From: CAIZGX01 sp044239865
GTDB taxonomy: Bacteria > Bacteroidota > Bacteroidia > Flavobacteriales_D > Sanyastnellaceae
Assembly: GCA_044239865.1 (NCBI GenBank)
Contig: JBIIAO010000003.1
Coordinates: 124,001 to 188,000, forward strand
Reading direction: 5' to 3'
Length of the DNA: 64,000 nt
Position 1 is the first letter of the stretch; each line of letters begins with the position of its first letter. Both the position numbers and the translations under genes were made by a program. The notes under the pieces were generated by a model that ran no database searches, had not been told where the DNA came from, and saw only the letters and a list, made by a program, of their open reading frames with translations. Shown in pieces: positions 43,950 to 53,136 of this stretch.

Positions 43950-46316
43950 ATGAATAAATGGATTTCCTTCTTTGCAGTTGCTGCATTCCTTTCATCTTGC
44001 AGCATTCTGACGAAAAATAAAAAGGTTGCAGAATTGCCCGGGTTAGCTTCGCCCATTCACCTTCCCAATACATACACGCGCATTCCTGTTTCCAATTATA
44101 TCGTTAACCCAGAAGAGGTGTTGAGTATTTCAACGAGCCCTTATGATAAAACGAATCTTTCTTCTGCTCGGGAAGTGGTTTTTCCAATTGGAAACTACGA
44201 ACCTGTTTTCAATTTAAACATTGAAACCAAAAGCAACGAATACGACGTCCCTGTTTTCGCTTCAGCGAAGAAATCTTACCTCTTTAGTTACACTCCAACA
44301 TTTGAAAAAAATGTTTCTTCTGTTTTTATTGCTGGGGCAATGAACGGATGGAACAAAAATGCAACACCGTTGAAACGCAATGAAGACGGTACGTACAGCG
44401 TTGAATTATTCTTAGAGCCAGGCTTGTATCCGTATCGTATTTGGGAAAACGGAACCGATGAATTGCTAGACGCGAACAACAAAAACAAAATGCCGAACGG
44501 ACTTGGTGGAGAAAACAATTTCATTGAAATTCCTTCCGCACCGAAACAAACAATGGAAGTCCTTTCTCAAAAAGGAAAGAAAATAATCATCTATTGCAGC
44601 AGTGAACCGAAGGGCGCACAGATCTATTTCGAGAATCAACGTATTCCTGTCTCCGTTGTGCATGTGCAAGAGCCATACCTGAGCGAGTGGCAGTTACATT
44701 TCAACATTCCAGCAAAAGCATGGAAATTGAAACGCTCACACATTCGCGCCTATGCACACGATGGAAACCAGCTCTTCAACGACATTCTTATTCCGTTGTC
44801 TTACGGAAGACCCGTGAAGAAATCTTTCCAATTAAAACGAAAAGATACCCGTGCAACAGTCATGTACTTCGCTATGGTAGACCGTTTCAAAGATGGAAGG
44901 AAGGAAAACAATCGTCCAACAAACGACGTACGCATTAAGCCCATCGCAAACAATTTAGGTGGCGATTTAGTTGGAATTACACAAGCCATTAAAGACGGAT
45001 ATTTCAAGAAGTTGGGAACGAATACCATTTGGATTTCACCCATTACCAAAAATGCGGAAGGCGCATGGGGACTGTGGGACAAAGGCGGAGATACAAGTAT
45101 GTTCAGCGGATACCACGGCTATTGGCCAACGTCGTTGCGCACGATAGACGATCGTTTCGGGACGGAAGAAGAATTTAAAAATTTATTGAAGGTCGCACAC
45201 AAACACAAGATGAATGTGTACCTCGATTACGTTGCACATCACGTTCATCAAGATCATCCGCTAATCAAAGAACACAAAGATTGGGTTACGCCGCTTTACC
45301 TTCCAGATGGAAGTATGAACACCGAACGTTGGGACGATCAACGCTTAACCACGTGGTTCGACGTCTTCCTTCCAACTTGGGATTTTGCGAAACCGGAAGT
45401 GGTGAGTGCGCTAACAGACACTGCCATGTTTTGGGTAACGAATTATGATCTCGACGGATTCCGTCACGACGCTACCAAGCACATCCGCACAGAGTTCTGG
45501 ACTACGCTTACTTCGAAAGTAAAGGCAAGTGGAAAGAACGTTTTTCAAATTGGAGAAACATACGGAAGCCCTGAATTGATTCAATCTTACATTGGAAGTG
45601 AGCAAATGGATGCGCAGTTCGATTTCAATTTGTACGATGCGGCAGTGGATGCTTTTGCTAAATCGGAAACAAGCTTCGCGAATTTGGGAAGAGTCATTCA
45701 AGAGAGCTCGAAGTATTACGGATCGCACCACATGATGGGAAACATTACCGGCAACCAAGACCGTGCGCGTTTCATTTCTTATGCAGACGGAAGCGTGAAG
45801 TTCGAAGAGAACGCGAAGCAAGCCGGATGGTCGCGTAAGATTGAACACAAAGACAATGTTGGGTATGTTCGCTTGGAACAGCTCACCGCATTCTTGATGA
45901 GTGTTCCAGGCATTCCATGTATTTATTACGGAGATGAAATTGGAATGCCGGGTGGAAACGATCCCGACAACCGACGCATGATGCGCTTCGATCAATTGAA
46001 CAACGAAGAAGCTGCACTTCGAACTTCAACACAGAAATTGGTGAAGTTGAGAAGAAAGAACTTGCCACTGATTTATGGTGAAACGTATGTATTTCAAGCC
46101 GACGAAAAAGCGTTGGTGGTTGCGCGCAAATACCTCGATCAAATTTCCATAGCAGTCTTCGCGAAAGGCGAGGGGAATGTGAACATTACACTTCCGGGTT
46201 ATTGGAAAGGAAAGGTGAGCACAGACGGTTTGGAGATTGTTTCAACCGATTCAGGTTCTAATTCTTATACGTTGAAAGTAGGTGGAAAAGGGTACGGTTT
46301 CTTCTTTGTGAAATGA
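43950..46316 (+). CDS. Surface lipoprotein alpha-amylase (GH13) with N-terminal CBM48-like domain
   Basis: The 788-residue protein has a lipobox (FLSSC, Cys near residue 16) and a CBM48/E-set domain (VFIAGAMNGWNKNATPLKRN, ~120-200), followed by a GH13 barrel. The barrel motifs are VYLDYVAHHVH (region I), DLDGFRHDATKHI with the nucleophile Asp (region II, ~505), FQIGETYG with the acid/base Glu (region III, ~533) and ITGNQDRARF (region IV, ~601). It should cut starch, glycogen or maltodextrins at the cell surface, like SusG. No SusCD pair is next to it. I use ATG 43950 rather than 43932 because it places the signal properly. It overlaps prmC by four bases. Confidence 0.9.
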   Translation: MNKWISFFAVAAFLSSCSILTKNKKVAELPGLASPIHLPNTYTRIPVSNYIVNPEEVLSISTSPYDKTNLSSAREVVFPIGNYEPVFNLNIETKSNEYDVPVFASAKKSYLFSYTPTFEKNVSSVFIAGAMNGWNKNATPLKRNEDGTYSVELFLEPGLYPYRIWENGTDELLDANNKNKMPNGLGGENNFIEIPSAPKQTMEVLSQKGKKIIIYCSSEPKGAQIYFENQRIPVSVVHVQEPYLSEWQLHFNIPAKAWKLKRSHIRAYAHDGNQLFNDILIPLSYGRPVKKSFQLKRKDTRATVMYFAMVDRFKDGRKENNRPTNDVRIKPIANNLGGDLVGITQAIKDGYFKKLGTNTIWISPITKNAEGAWGLWDKGGDTSMFSGYHGYWPTSLRTIDDRFGTEEEFKNLLKVAHKHKMNVYLDYVAHHVHQDHPLIKEHKDWVTPLYLPDGSMNTERWDDQRLTTWFDVFLPTWDFAKPEVVSALTDTAMFWVTNYDLDGFRHDATKHIRTEFWTTLTSKVKASGKNVFQIGETYGSPELIQSYIGSEQMDAQFDFNLYDAAVDAFAKSETSFANLGRVIQESSKYYGSHHMMGNITGNQDRARFISYADGSVKFEENAKQAGWSRKIEHKDNVGYVRLEQLTAFLMSVPGIPCIYYGDEIGMPGGNDPDNRRMMRFDQLNNEEAALRTSTQKLVKLRRKNLPLIYGETYVFQADEKALVVARKYLDQISIAVFAKGEGNVNITLPGYWKGKVSTDGLEIVSTDSGSNSYTLKVGGKGYGFFFVK

Positions 46317-47206
46317 ACCACATTCTTCCGAATAATAAAATTAGTACGCTGAAAGAGTTCGCGCTTCAGCGAGTGGGAGAGGTCTACGACGCCCGTGAAT
46401 CGAGGAACATCGTGAATGAACTTTTTCGTCATTATTTGAATTTGTCTTCTGCGGATTTAATTGTGAAAGCAAACGATTCCATCAGTGAATCGCAAATGCT
46501 CTTGGTCTACAAAGCAGTTAAACGCATCGCGAATAAAGAGCCGCTTCAATATGTTTTGGGCAAAGCCTATTTTTTCGGAATGGACCTGCATGTTTCTCCG
46601 GCTGTCTTAATCCCTCGTCCAGAAACCGAAGAGTTGGTGAGATGGATACTTGAAACTATAAGGCCGAATAATTATTCGGCCATTGAAGGTCAAATCGTAC
46701 CGAATGATTATTCGGTTCTTGACATCGGAACAGGCTCAGGCGCCATAGCCCTTGCTCTGAAAAAAGCACAACCCACTTGGGAAGTATGTGGACTAGACGT
46801 TTCTAAGGAAGCCCTGCAAGTGGCTCAAAGAAATTCAACTGAATTAGAGTTGGAAGTAGAGTGGAAGGAAGTGAATATTTTGGAAGAGAATTTACCCCAG
46901 GGAAATTGGAATACAATCGTTTCTAATCCTCCGTACATTCCTATTTCAGAAGGAAGTGAAATGCGCCCTTCCGTAGTTGAACACGAACCACACCTAGCGC
47001 TTTTCGTTCCCGAAAACGATCCGCTGTTGTTTTATAGACGCATTCTAGAACTCGCTAACAATTGCGAATCAGTTCAACAAGTCTTCTTCGAAATACATGA
47101 AAATTACTCTCGCGAAACCCTCGCTCTAGGAGAGTCAATGGGCTGGAAAGGAGAGTTGAAAAAAGATCTTCAAGGTAAATCCCGCATGCTACTCTTTACG
47201 AAGTAA
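46313..47206 (+). CDS. prmC: Peptide chain release factor glutamine methyltransferase
   Basis: PrmC methylates the Gln of the GGQ motif in release factors RF1/RF2 from SAM. The 297-residue protein has the N-terminal helical domain (RVGEVYDARESRNIVNELFR), YFFGMDLHVSPAVLIPRPET, the SAM-binding LDIGTGSGAIALAL, and the catalytic NPPYIPISE. Between IPRPETEELVRWIL and the SAM motif it has about 19 extra residues encoded by two hairpins (46662-46716). These sit in a loop between domains, so activity is probably kept. It overlaps the amylase gene by four bases. Confidence 0.95.
   Translation: MNHILPNNKISTLKEFALQRVGEVYDARESRNIVNELFRHYLNLSSADLIVKANDSISESQMLLVYKAVKRIANKEPLQYVLGKAYFFGMDLHVSPAVLIPRPETEELVRWILETIRPNNYSAIEGQIVPNDYSVLDIGTGSGAIALALKKAQPTWEVCGLDVSKEALQVAQRNSTELELEVEWKEVNILEENLPQGNWNTIVSNPPYIPISEGSEMRPSVVEHEPHLALFVPENDPLLFYRRILELANNCESVQQVFFEIHENYSRETLALGESMGWKGELKKDLQGKSRMLLFTK
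46662..46716. repeat. Two mini-hairpins inserted in frame inside prmC
   Basis: The first element is a perfect 20-bp palindrome (GGCCGAAT-AATT-ATTCGGCC, 46662-46681). The second, 17 bases later, is ACCGAAT-GATT-ATTCGGT (46699-46716), a 7-bp stem with a 4-base loop. They share the CCGAAT/ATTCGG core but differ at the stem ends with pairing kept. Together they encode the extra RPNNYSAIEGQIVPNDYS of PrmC. Confidence 0.75.
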
Positions 47207-47234
47207 TCTTGTGTAACATCTTTGGCTCCGTGAA

Positions 47235-49850
47235 TCACCCTTCCATCCCGCCTTCGTTCATCTTCATATTCTTTCGCTTGAACAACTGAGAATCCATCTT
47301 TCCGAATTTCCAAGAAACATTGAAACGGAACATCTGCCAGTCGCGACGCTTGTAGGTAGTCTGATCGAAGTATGGCGAAGTGCTGTGAACAATGTTTACG
47401 CGGGTGCGCAACACGTCTTGTGCGCTGAATGAAAGCACCAAGCTTCTATTTTCTAAAAATTCTTTTCTAACGGAAAGATCTAAACCGTATGTAGGTTCAA
47501 TGTATCCTTGAACGGTGTTGTTGCTTCCGCCCCAGCCACCGCCGCCCATACCCATTCCTCCGCCACCACCACCGCCTCCGCGTTCACTGCTTCCAACTTC
47601 CAACGAGCGTTTGCTGCTGTAGTCGAACATAGCTTGAATGGAAATATTTCTTGGAGCTTTGTAAGTGATGTTACTCTTGATCCAAAACGAACTGATGTTG
47701 TTCTTCAAATTCGGATCGAGGTTCGTTCCGTCAATGGCACTGTTGTAAACGTTTATGTTAGTGCTAATATCAATGGATTTACTGATGGAATTTTTCGAAA
47801 CAAATTCCAATCCCAACGCCTGACTGCTGCTTGCGTTTTGATAAGAAGTTACTACAATGTTTACGCTTGAGTCGATTGAACTCGGTTCAACACTTTGTTG
47901 TCTTACTGTAATATTGGTAGTGTATCTTCCATAAGCAGATACAATCATTGTGTTTTTCTTATTCGGAATCCACTGCCAAGACAATTCTCCCGATTGTGTG
48001 AACTCGGGTTTCAGTCCGGGATTCCCACGCTGAATGTTCAACGAGTCGCTGTAGTCCGTAAACGGAGAAAGCGTCATGAAACTTGGACGATTGATCTTTC
48101 TATTCAATGCAAATTGAACGTCTTGCTTTTCAGTAATTACGCGTGTTACGAATAACGAAGGGAAAAGCGCAATCGGATATTTATATGCGAAGTTGCTATT
48201 TGCGCTTAAAAGCTCTCCTTTGTAATCGCTGCTCTCAGCGCGAAGTCCAGCTTTAATTTTCCAAACAGGTAAATCCAATGCAGCGGTTCCATAAGCCGCG
48301 TAAACTTGGTCGAGGTAATGGTAGTTCACACCCAATGAAGTGATGTCTTCCCAAATGCCATTTACCAATTGTTTATTTCTATACTCTGTTGTGAAGTCGC
48401 GGACAGAGAACCTTGTTCCTGCTTCAATACGAAAACGATCAGTAACTTTCGATTCGAAATCTATTTGTGAAGTAATTAAAAACTGAGAAACATCTCCGTG
48501 TTGTATCAAATACGTAGCATTCGCGTCGTTGTAAATGTTCTCATAATCCCCATCGAAAACACTTTTAATTCGGTTGTAATTAATATCGGCGTTCAACTCC
48601 GTTCCTTCTTTCGTGAAGAGGTGCTTGAACAATACGCTTCCACCAAGATTCTGAAAGGCACGCTTGGTGTTGCTTTCACGGTAGTACGAACCTGTTCCTC
48701 CTCCAAGAGTATCGGCTTTAACATTCAACGTGTCAAAAGGAGCGAAGGATCCCTTCATGATATTGCCGGAAAAAGTAAGCGTATTTCGATTGTCTATGAG
48801 CCAATCGAATCCGCCTCTTCCATTCAACATGAAACCGTCGTTCATGCTGTATTGATTTTGAAACAAGGAATATGCAGGCGCTACGTTTTCTCGATCAGTA
48901 GTTCCTATGCTAATGCTTCGGCGTTGATTGTAATTGGCGTTCGCGAAGAAATTTATTTTTCCTTGGCGAATGTTGAAGTCCAATCCCGAGTTGATTCGTC
49001 CGCGTTTATCCATCCCTGCGCGAATACTACCGTTGTAACCACCGCTGCGGTTGTGCTTCATGACAATGTTCACGATGCCACCTCCGCCGCCACTGGCGTC
49101 GTACTTCGCCGAAGGATTGGTAATTAATTCAACACGTTGAATAGCGTCTGCCGGAATTTGGTCAATGGTTAAAGTGGTTGGTCTTCCGTCTACAAAAATT
49201 TGTGGTGCAGCATTTCGAAGCTGAACATTTCCATCTGTATCTACTTGAAGCGAAGGAATGTTTCTCAACACATCTTCTGCTGTTCCTCCCGAATTCATCG
49301 GATTCTTGTCCACATCGTAAATGCGTTTATCGAATTCCAAGCGCGGGCCACCACCGTCAATGGTTACGGTATTCAATTGTCCGGTGAACGTGAGTTTTAG
49401 ATTTCCTAAATCCTTTTCAACAAGCCCCATAGGACCTCCAGAAGGTTTTAACGTGAAAACGAAATAGGCAGCTTCTACTTCCGCCAAAGAAAAACGAAGC
49501 GTTAATTTTTCACCAACCGGTAAATCTTCAATCGTGAATTCGCCGTTGGCTTGCGAAAGGGCACCGCCTAAAACGAGCGGATTCTTTTCCTTCACCACTA
49601 AACTGTCTTCTTTGTAGATGCGCAATACCACAAATTCCAGGGGCTTGTTGGTTCGCGCATCGAAGAGCTTCCCATACACACGTCCTTTTGCTGCTGGTCT
49701 TCCCGGTTGTCCTCCTCCGCTTCCTCCTGTTCCTCCCGGTCTTCCTCCGGTCTGAGGTTGAGCAAAAGTGGTTCCTACGAAAATAAAGGCAAACAAAAAC
49801 AGTATTATTGATTTGTGGAATGGGAAAAGTCTCTGTGAATTAAATGTCAT
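47235..49850 (-). CDS. TonB-dependent-receptor-like outer-membrane protein
   Basis: The 871-residue protein has a signal peptide, a Gly/Pro-rich stretch (~30-55), a carboxypeptidase-regulatory-like beta-sandwich (GRVYGKLFDARTNKPLEFVV), a plug domain (MNSGGTAEDVLRNIPSLQVD, RVELITNPSAKYDASGGGGG) and a long C-terminal barrel ending FRFNVSWKFGKMD. This matches the Bacteroidota outer-membrane beta-barrel family related to SusC receptors, for uptake of an unknown substrate. A glycine-rich run (RGGGGGGGGMGMGGGGWGG, near residue 770) interrupts the barrel and is probably an external loop. No SusD or regulator is adjacent. The gene is convergent with prmC. Confidence 0.88.
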   Translation of the reverse strand: MTFNSQRLFPFHKSIILFLFAFIFVGTTFAQPQTGGRPGGTGGSGGGQPGRPAAKGRVYGKLFDARTNKPLEFVVLRIYKEDSLVVKEKNPLVLGGALSQANGEFTIEDLPVGEKLTLRFSLAEVEAAYFVFTLKPSGGPMGLVEKDLGNLKLTFTGQLNTVTIDGGGPRLEFDKRIYDVDKNPMNSGGTAEDVLRNIPSLQVDTDGNVQLRNAAPQIFVDGRPTTLTIDQIPADAIQRVELITNPSAKYDASGGGGGIVNIVMKHNRSGGYNGSIRAGMDKRGRINSGLDFNIRQGKINFFANANYNQRRSISIGTTDRENVAPAYSLFQNQYSMNDGFMLNGRGGFDWLIDNRNTLTFSGNIMKGSFAPFDTLNVKADTLGGGTGSYYRESNTKRAFQNLGGSVLFKHLFTKEGTELNADINYNRIKSVFDGDYENIYNDANATYLIQHGDVSQFLITSQIDFESKVTDRFRIEAGTRFSVRDFTTEYRNKQLVNGIWEDITSLGVNYHYLDQVYAAYGTAALDLPVWKIKAGLRAESSDYKGELLSANSNFAYKYPIALFPSLFVTRVITEKQDVQFALNRKINRPSFMTLSPFTDYSDSLNIQRGNPGLKPEFTQSGELSWQWIPNKKNTMIVSAYGRYTTNITVRQQSVEPSSIDSSVNIVVTSYQNASSSQALGLEFVSKNSISKSIDISTNINVYNSAIDGTNLDPNLKNNISSFWIKSNITYKAPRNISIQAMFDYSSKRSLEVGSSERGGGGGGGGMGMGGGGWGGSNNTVQGYIEPTYGLDLSVRKEFLENRSLVLSFSAQDVLRTRVNIVHSTSPYFDQTTYKRRDWQMFRFNVSWKFGKMDSQLFKRKNMKMNEGGMEG

Positions 49851-49920
49851 GCGTTAAGAACAGAAATAAGTGCGAAAAGTTTAATGGGGTAAAGTTAACC
49901 AATACAAGGGGTGTATCCCT

Positions 49921-49928
49921 TAATTTTG
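49921..49928 (+). promoter_or_regulatory. Possible -7 box of the aminotransferase/sugar-transferase operon
   Basis: TAATTTTG matches the TAnnTTTG -7 element seven bases before the ATG at 49935. No clear TTG is found at the expected -33 position, so the assignment is tentative. A start this close would give a very short or leaderless message. Confidence 0.35.
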
Positions 49929-49934
49929 CTACTT

Positions 49935-51140
49935 ATGAAACCCATTCCTTTTTCACCGCCGAGAATTGACGAAAAGACAATTGAAGCTGTAACCGCCGTG
50001 TTGCGCTCAGGTTGGATTACGACAGGTCCTCAGACACGTGCTTTCGAGAACGATATTAAAGAGTATTGCAATTCGGGCCCGGTGTTGTGTTTGAATTCGT
50101 GGACCAACGCAGTTGAAATGGTTTTGTGTTGGTTCGGAATTGGTCCGGGCGATGAAGTCATTGTTCCCGCATACACATACGCCGCTACGGCAAACGTGGT
50201 TGTGCATTTAGGAGCCACCCTCGTAATGGTCGATTGTGCGCCGAATTCAGCGCACATGGATATTGAGAAAGTTGCTGCGGCAATGACGGAAAGAACAAAG
50301 GCCATTATGCCTGTAGACGTTGGCGGATTGCCGGTCGATTACGACGCTTACATGGAATTAGCAAAAAGCTTTTCGGAACGTTTCGAATGGAAACCGACCA
50401 GTAAGCCTCAAGAAAAATTCGGACGACCGTTAGTTGTTTCAGACGCGGCGCATTCGTTTGGATCGTTGTACAAAGGTAAGCGTGTAGGAAATCAAACCGA
50501 TGTTGCAGGATTCTCTTTTCATGCAGTGAAGAACCTGACCACCGCAGAAGGTGGAGCCATTGCGTTGAATTTTCAAAATGAAATTATTTCGGAAAAGATT
50601 CGTCAAGAGATTTACACGAAGTCGCTTCACGGACAATCGAAAGATGCCATTTCAAAATTGCAACCAGGTAACTGGCGTTACGATATTGTGGAAGCAGGAT
50701 ACAAGTGCAACATGACCGATATTCACGCTGCAATCGGTAGAGTAGAATTGGAGCGTTTCCAAGAAAGTTTAGACCGAAGGAAAGAGATTTGTGAAATCTA
50801 TAACCGAATTCTTTCAACCAATAAAAAATGTATTACGCCAACGTTCAAAACGGAATGGTCAGATTCGAACTTCCACTTGTACATGCTTCGTTTAGATAAA
50901 TTCACAGAAGATGAGCGAGATGGGGTTATTCTTGAAGTTGCAGAACAAGGCATTTCTTTGAACGTACATTTTCAACCCTTACCGTTGTTCACGTTTTACA
51001 AGAGTCAAGGGTATGACATTCACGATTTTCCGAATGCGTTTAATTTCTATAAAAATGAAATTTCGCTTCCTGTGTATTACGATTTAAGCAACGAAGACGC
51101 AGAGCGCGTGGCAAATGCGATTTTAGCGGCAATAGCTTAA
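49935..51140 (+). CDS. DegT/DnrJ/EryC1/StrS-family sugar aminotransferase
   Basis: The 401-residue PLP enzyme starts at ATG 49935 (MKPIPFSPPRIDEKTIEAVT). It has GPQTRAFENDIKEYC, the DEVIVPAYTYAATANVVVH segment, SDAAHSFGSLYKG, and the PLP-binding Lys in FSFHAVKNLTTAEGGAI near residue 200. It aminates a keto-sugar nucleotide for surface polysaccharide, for example in UDP-4-amino sugars. The next gene, four bases on, is a sugar-phosphate transferase, which supports a role in making the first sugar of a lipid-linked glycan. A central extension (ESFSERFEWKPTSKPQEK, ~145-165) is longer than in common members. Confidence 0.92.
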   Translation: MKPIPFSPPRIDEKTIEAVTAVLRSGWITTGPQTRAFENDIKEYCNSGPVLCLNSWTNAVEMVLCWFGIGPGDEVIVPAYTYAATANVVVHLGATLVMVDCAPNSAHMDIEKVAAAMTERTKAIMPVDVGGLPVDYDAYMELAKSFSERFEWKPTSKPQEKFGRPLVVSDAAHSFGSLYKGKRVGNQTDVAGFSFHAVKNLTTAEGGAIALNFQNEIISEKIRQEIYTKSLHGQSKDAISKLQPGNWRYDIVEAGYKCNMTDIHAAIGRVELERFQESLDRRKEICEIYNRILSTNKKCITPTFKTEWSDSNFHLYMLRLDKFTEDERDGVILEVAEQGISLNVHFQPLPLFTFYKSQGYDIHDFPNAFNFYKNEISLPVYYDLSNEDAERVANAILAAIA

Positions 51141-51144
51141 TGAA

Positions 51145-51729
51145 ATGAAAAGGCTGTTCGATATTCTGTTCTCGGGCTTGCTAATCATTGTGCTCCTTCC
51201 ACTGGGAATAGTTGTATCGATTTGGATCATGCTCGACGATTTCGGATCTCCTTTTTTCGTTCAACAACGGGTTGGATTGAATGGAAGAAATTTTGGTTTG
51301 TTGAAGTTCCGTTCGATGCGGAAAAATGCAGAGTCAAAAGGACAATTAACGGTTGGAATGAAAGACAATCGCATTACACGAAGTGGTTATTTTATTCGGA
51401 AATTCAAAATAGACGAGCTTCCGCAAATGGTGAATGTTTTCATGGGTGAAATGAGCGTCGTTGGTCCTCGTCCGGAAGTTCCCAAATACGTTTTGTTGTA
51501 CAACGAAGAACAACAAAACGTCCTCAGCATCAAACCTGGAATAACCGACTTCGCAAGCATCGAATACGTTCGTGAAAACGAACTCCTCAGCCAATCTCCC
51601 AACCCTGAGAAAACCTACATTGAGGAAATCATGCCCGCTAAACTCGCACTTAATCTTAAATACGTCCGCGAGCAAAGTTTTTTAACGGATATGAAGATCA
51701 TTCTTCAAACCATAAAAGCAATTCTTTAA
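51145..51729 (+). CDS. Undecaprenyl-phosphate sugar-1-phosphate transferase (bacterial sugar transferase, PglC-like)
   Basis: The 194-residue protein has one N-terminal membrane-entering helix (MKRLFDILFSGLLIIVLLPL) and the PF02397 core: PFFVQQRVGLNGRNFGLLKF, RSMRKNA, IRKFKIDELPQMVNVFMGEM, SVVGPRPEVP (catalytic Asp-Glu in KIDELPQ). It belongs to the minimal monotopic class and transfers a sugar phosphate from a nucleotide sugar to undecaprenyl phosphate. Paired with the preceding aminotransferase, it probably starts a surface glycan on a 4-amino sugar. Ten bases after its stop begins hairpin array C. Confidence 0.92.
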   Translation: MKRLFDILFSGLLIIVLLPLGIVVSIWIMLDDFGSPFFVQQRVGLNGRNFGLLKFRSMRKNAESKGQLTVGMKDNRITRSGYFIRKFKIDELPQMVNVFMGEMSVVGPRPEVPKYVLLYNEEQQNVLSIKPGITDFASIEYVRENELLSQSPNPEKTYIEEIMPAKLALNLKYVREQSFLTDMKIILQTIKAIL

Positions 51730-51738
51730 ACAACCCCT

Positions 51739-51954
51739 CGCGCAGCGTCATCCGCGTTGCGGTCATCACCGAAGGTGTCATCACAACGTGTTGTGTCATC
51801 CGCTTTGCGGTCATCACCGAAGGTGTCATCACAACGTGTTGTGTCATCCGCGTTGCGGTCATCACCGAAGGTGTCATCACACGAAGTGTGTCATCCTTCG
51901 CAGAAGGTCATCACAACGTGTTGTGTCATCACAACGAAGTTGTGTCATCCATGG
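51739..51954. repeat. Mini-hairpin array C: thirteen stem-loops joined by TCAT
   Basis: Thirteen stem-loops follow one another with an invariant TCAT linker on +. The stems/loops are CGC-GCA, CCGC-GTT, CACC-GAA, CACAAC-GT, CCGC-TTT, CACC-GAA, CACAAC-GT, CCGC-GTT, CACC-GAA, CACAC-GAA, CCTTC-GCA, CACAAC-GT and CACAAC-GAA, then a CCATGG palindrome. A 48-base three-hairpin unit (CCGC, CACC, CACAAC types) repeats almost three times. The array lies between convergent genes, and its last part supplies the stop codon and final residues of the aminotransferase gene. Confidence 0.9.
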
Positions 51955-53125
51955 ACTTTAAAATGATAGCTACTCCATGTTCAGCTTCCTCCATGGTAAT
52001 CGTCAAAGGCGGAGCAATACGGAAACTCCACGGGCAAGATAAAAACCAGAAGCTGAGTAATCCTTGACGAAGGTTTTCTTCCACCACTTGCTGAACCACT
52101 TCAGCACTTTCCATGTCAATAGCGAAGAACAATCCTTTTCTTCGAATTTCGATAACGTTGGGATGAGCGCTTAATTTTTCCTCAATGAATTGTCCAATCG
52201 TCTCTGCGTGATTCAACAATTCTTCATTGTGAATTTGTTCTAGGAATGCATGCGCTGCTGCGCAAGCAACCGGATGTCCTGCGAAGGTGCTAATGTGTCC
52301 GAGAAACGGATTGTGCGAGAGCTCGCGCATGTTTTCTCGCGAGGAAACCAAACAACCAATTGGCATTCCTCCGCCCAAGGCTTTTCCGAGCGTAATAGCG
52401 TGAGGCACCACGCCGAAGTGTTCGAATGCGAACACTTTCCCGGTGCGCCCCATGCCGCATTGAATTTCATCGAACACCAACAAAGCACCCACTTCTTCGC
52501 ATTTGTTCTTCAACGCACGCAAATACAAATCATTCGGAATGCGAATACCTGCGTCTCCTTGAATGGTTTCAAGAATAACACCGGCAGTTTTTTCAGTAAT
52601 GAAATCGAGATCTTCCCAGTTGTTCAATCGAATGAAGTTCACACCGGGCATAAGCGGACGGAAGTTCCGCTTCTTGACTTCATTCGCACTAATAGCCATA
52701 GCTCCCGTCGTGCTTCCATGGTACGACCCCACGAACGCAACAATTTCCTTTCTTCCTGTAACGCGTTTCACCAATTTTATAGCCGCCTCAATCGCTTCCG
52801 TTCCGCTATTCACAAAGTAGCAACAATTCAATTCAGTTGGAAGTAATTTGAGCAAGCTCTCAGCCGCAAGATTTTGCGACTCTTGCACGAACTCACCGTA
52901 AACCATCGTGTGCAAGTGCTTATCTACCTGCGCATGAATAGCCTCGCGAATACGTGCATTCCCATGCCCCAGATTACTCACCCCAACACCACTCACAAAA
53001 TCCATAATCCGAGAACCATCTTTTTTATAAACATACAACCCCTCGGCACGCTCCACCTCAATCCCCAACGGAAACGGCGTCGTCTGCGCTAACCCCTTCT
53101 CAAAAAATATGTTCGATTCACTCAT
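51929..53125 (-). CDS. Class III PLP-dependent aminotransferase (acetylornithine aminotransferase-like)
   Basis: The 398-residue enzyme has NSGTEAIEAAIKLVKRVTGR, SYHGSTTGAMA, the Asp of LLVFDEIQCGMGRTGK and the PLP Lys in ITLGKALGGGMPIG near residue 248. The family moves amino groups from omega-amino compounds such as acetylornithine, GABA or beta-alanine; the substrate is not fixed by sequence, and no arginine-pathway genes adjoin. The natural protein probably ended near VAIILKSM. The last residues (DDTTSL) and the TGA are encoded by hairpin array C, so the original stop seems to have been replaced by repeat sequence. Confidence 0.9.
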   Translation of the reverse strand: MSESNIFFEKGLAQTTPFPLGIEVERAEGLYVYKKDGSRIMDFVSGVGVSNLGHGNARIREAIHAQVDKHLHTMVYGEFVQESQNLAAESLLKLLPTELNCCYFVNSGTEAIEAAIKLVKRVTGRKEIVAFVGSYHGSTTGAMAISANEVKKRNFRPLMPGVNFIRLNNWEDLDFITEKTAGVILETIQGDAGIRIPNDLYLRALKNKCEEVGALLVFDEIQCGMGRTGKVFAFEHFGVVPHAITLGKALGGGMPIGCLVSSRENMRELSHNPFLGHISTFAGHPVACAAAHAFLEQIHNEELLNHAETIGQFIEEKLSAHPNVIEIRRKGLFFAIDMESAEVVQQVVEENLRQGLLSFWFLSCPWSFRIAPPLTITMEEAEHGVAIILKSMDDTTSL

Positions 53126-53136
53126 AGTTAATTATC

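Noticed and set aside
47530..47590. Sequencing artefact or microsatellite in the TonB-type receptor
   Set aside because: The glycine-rich run stays in frame and uses mixed glycine codons, so a real low-complexity loop is more likely.
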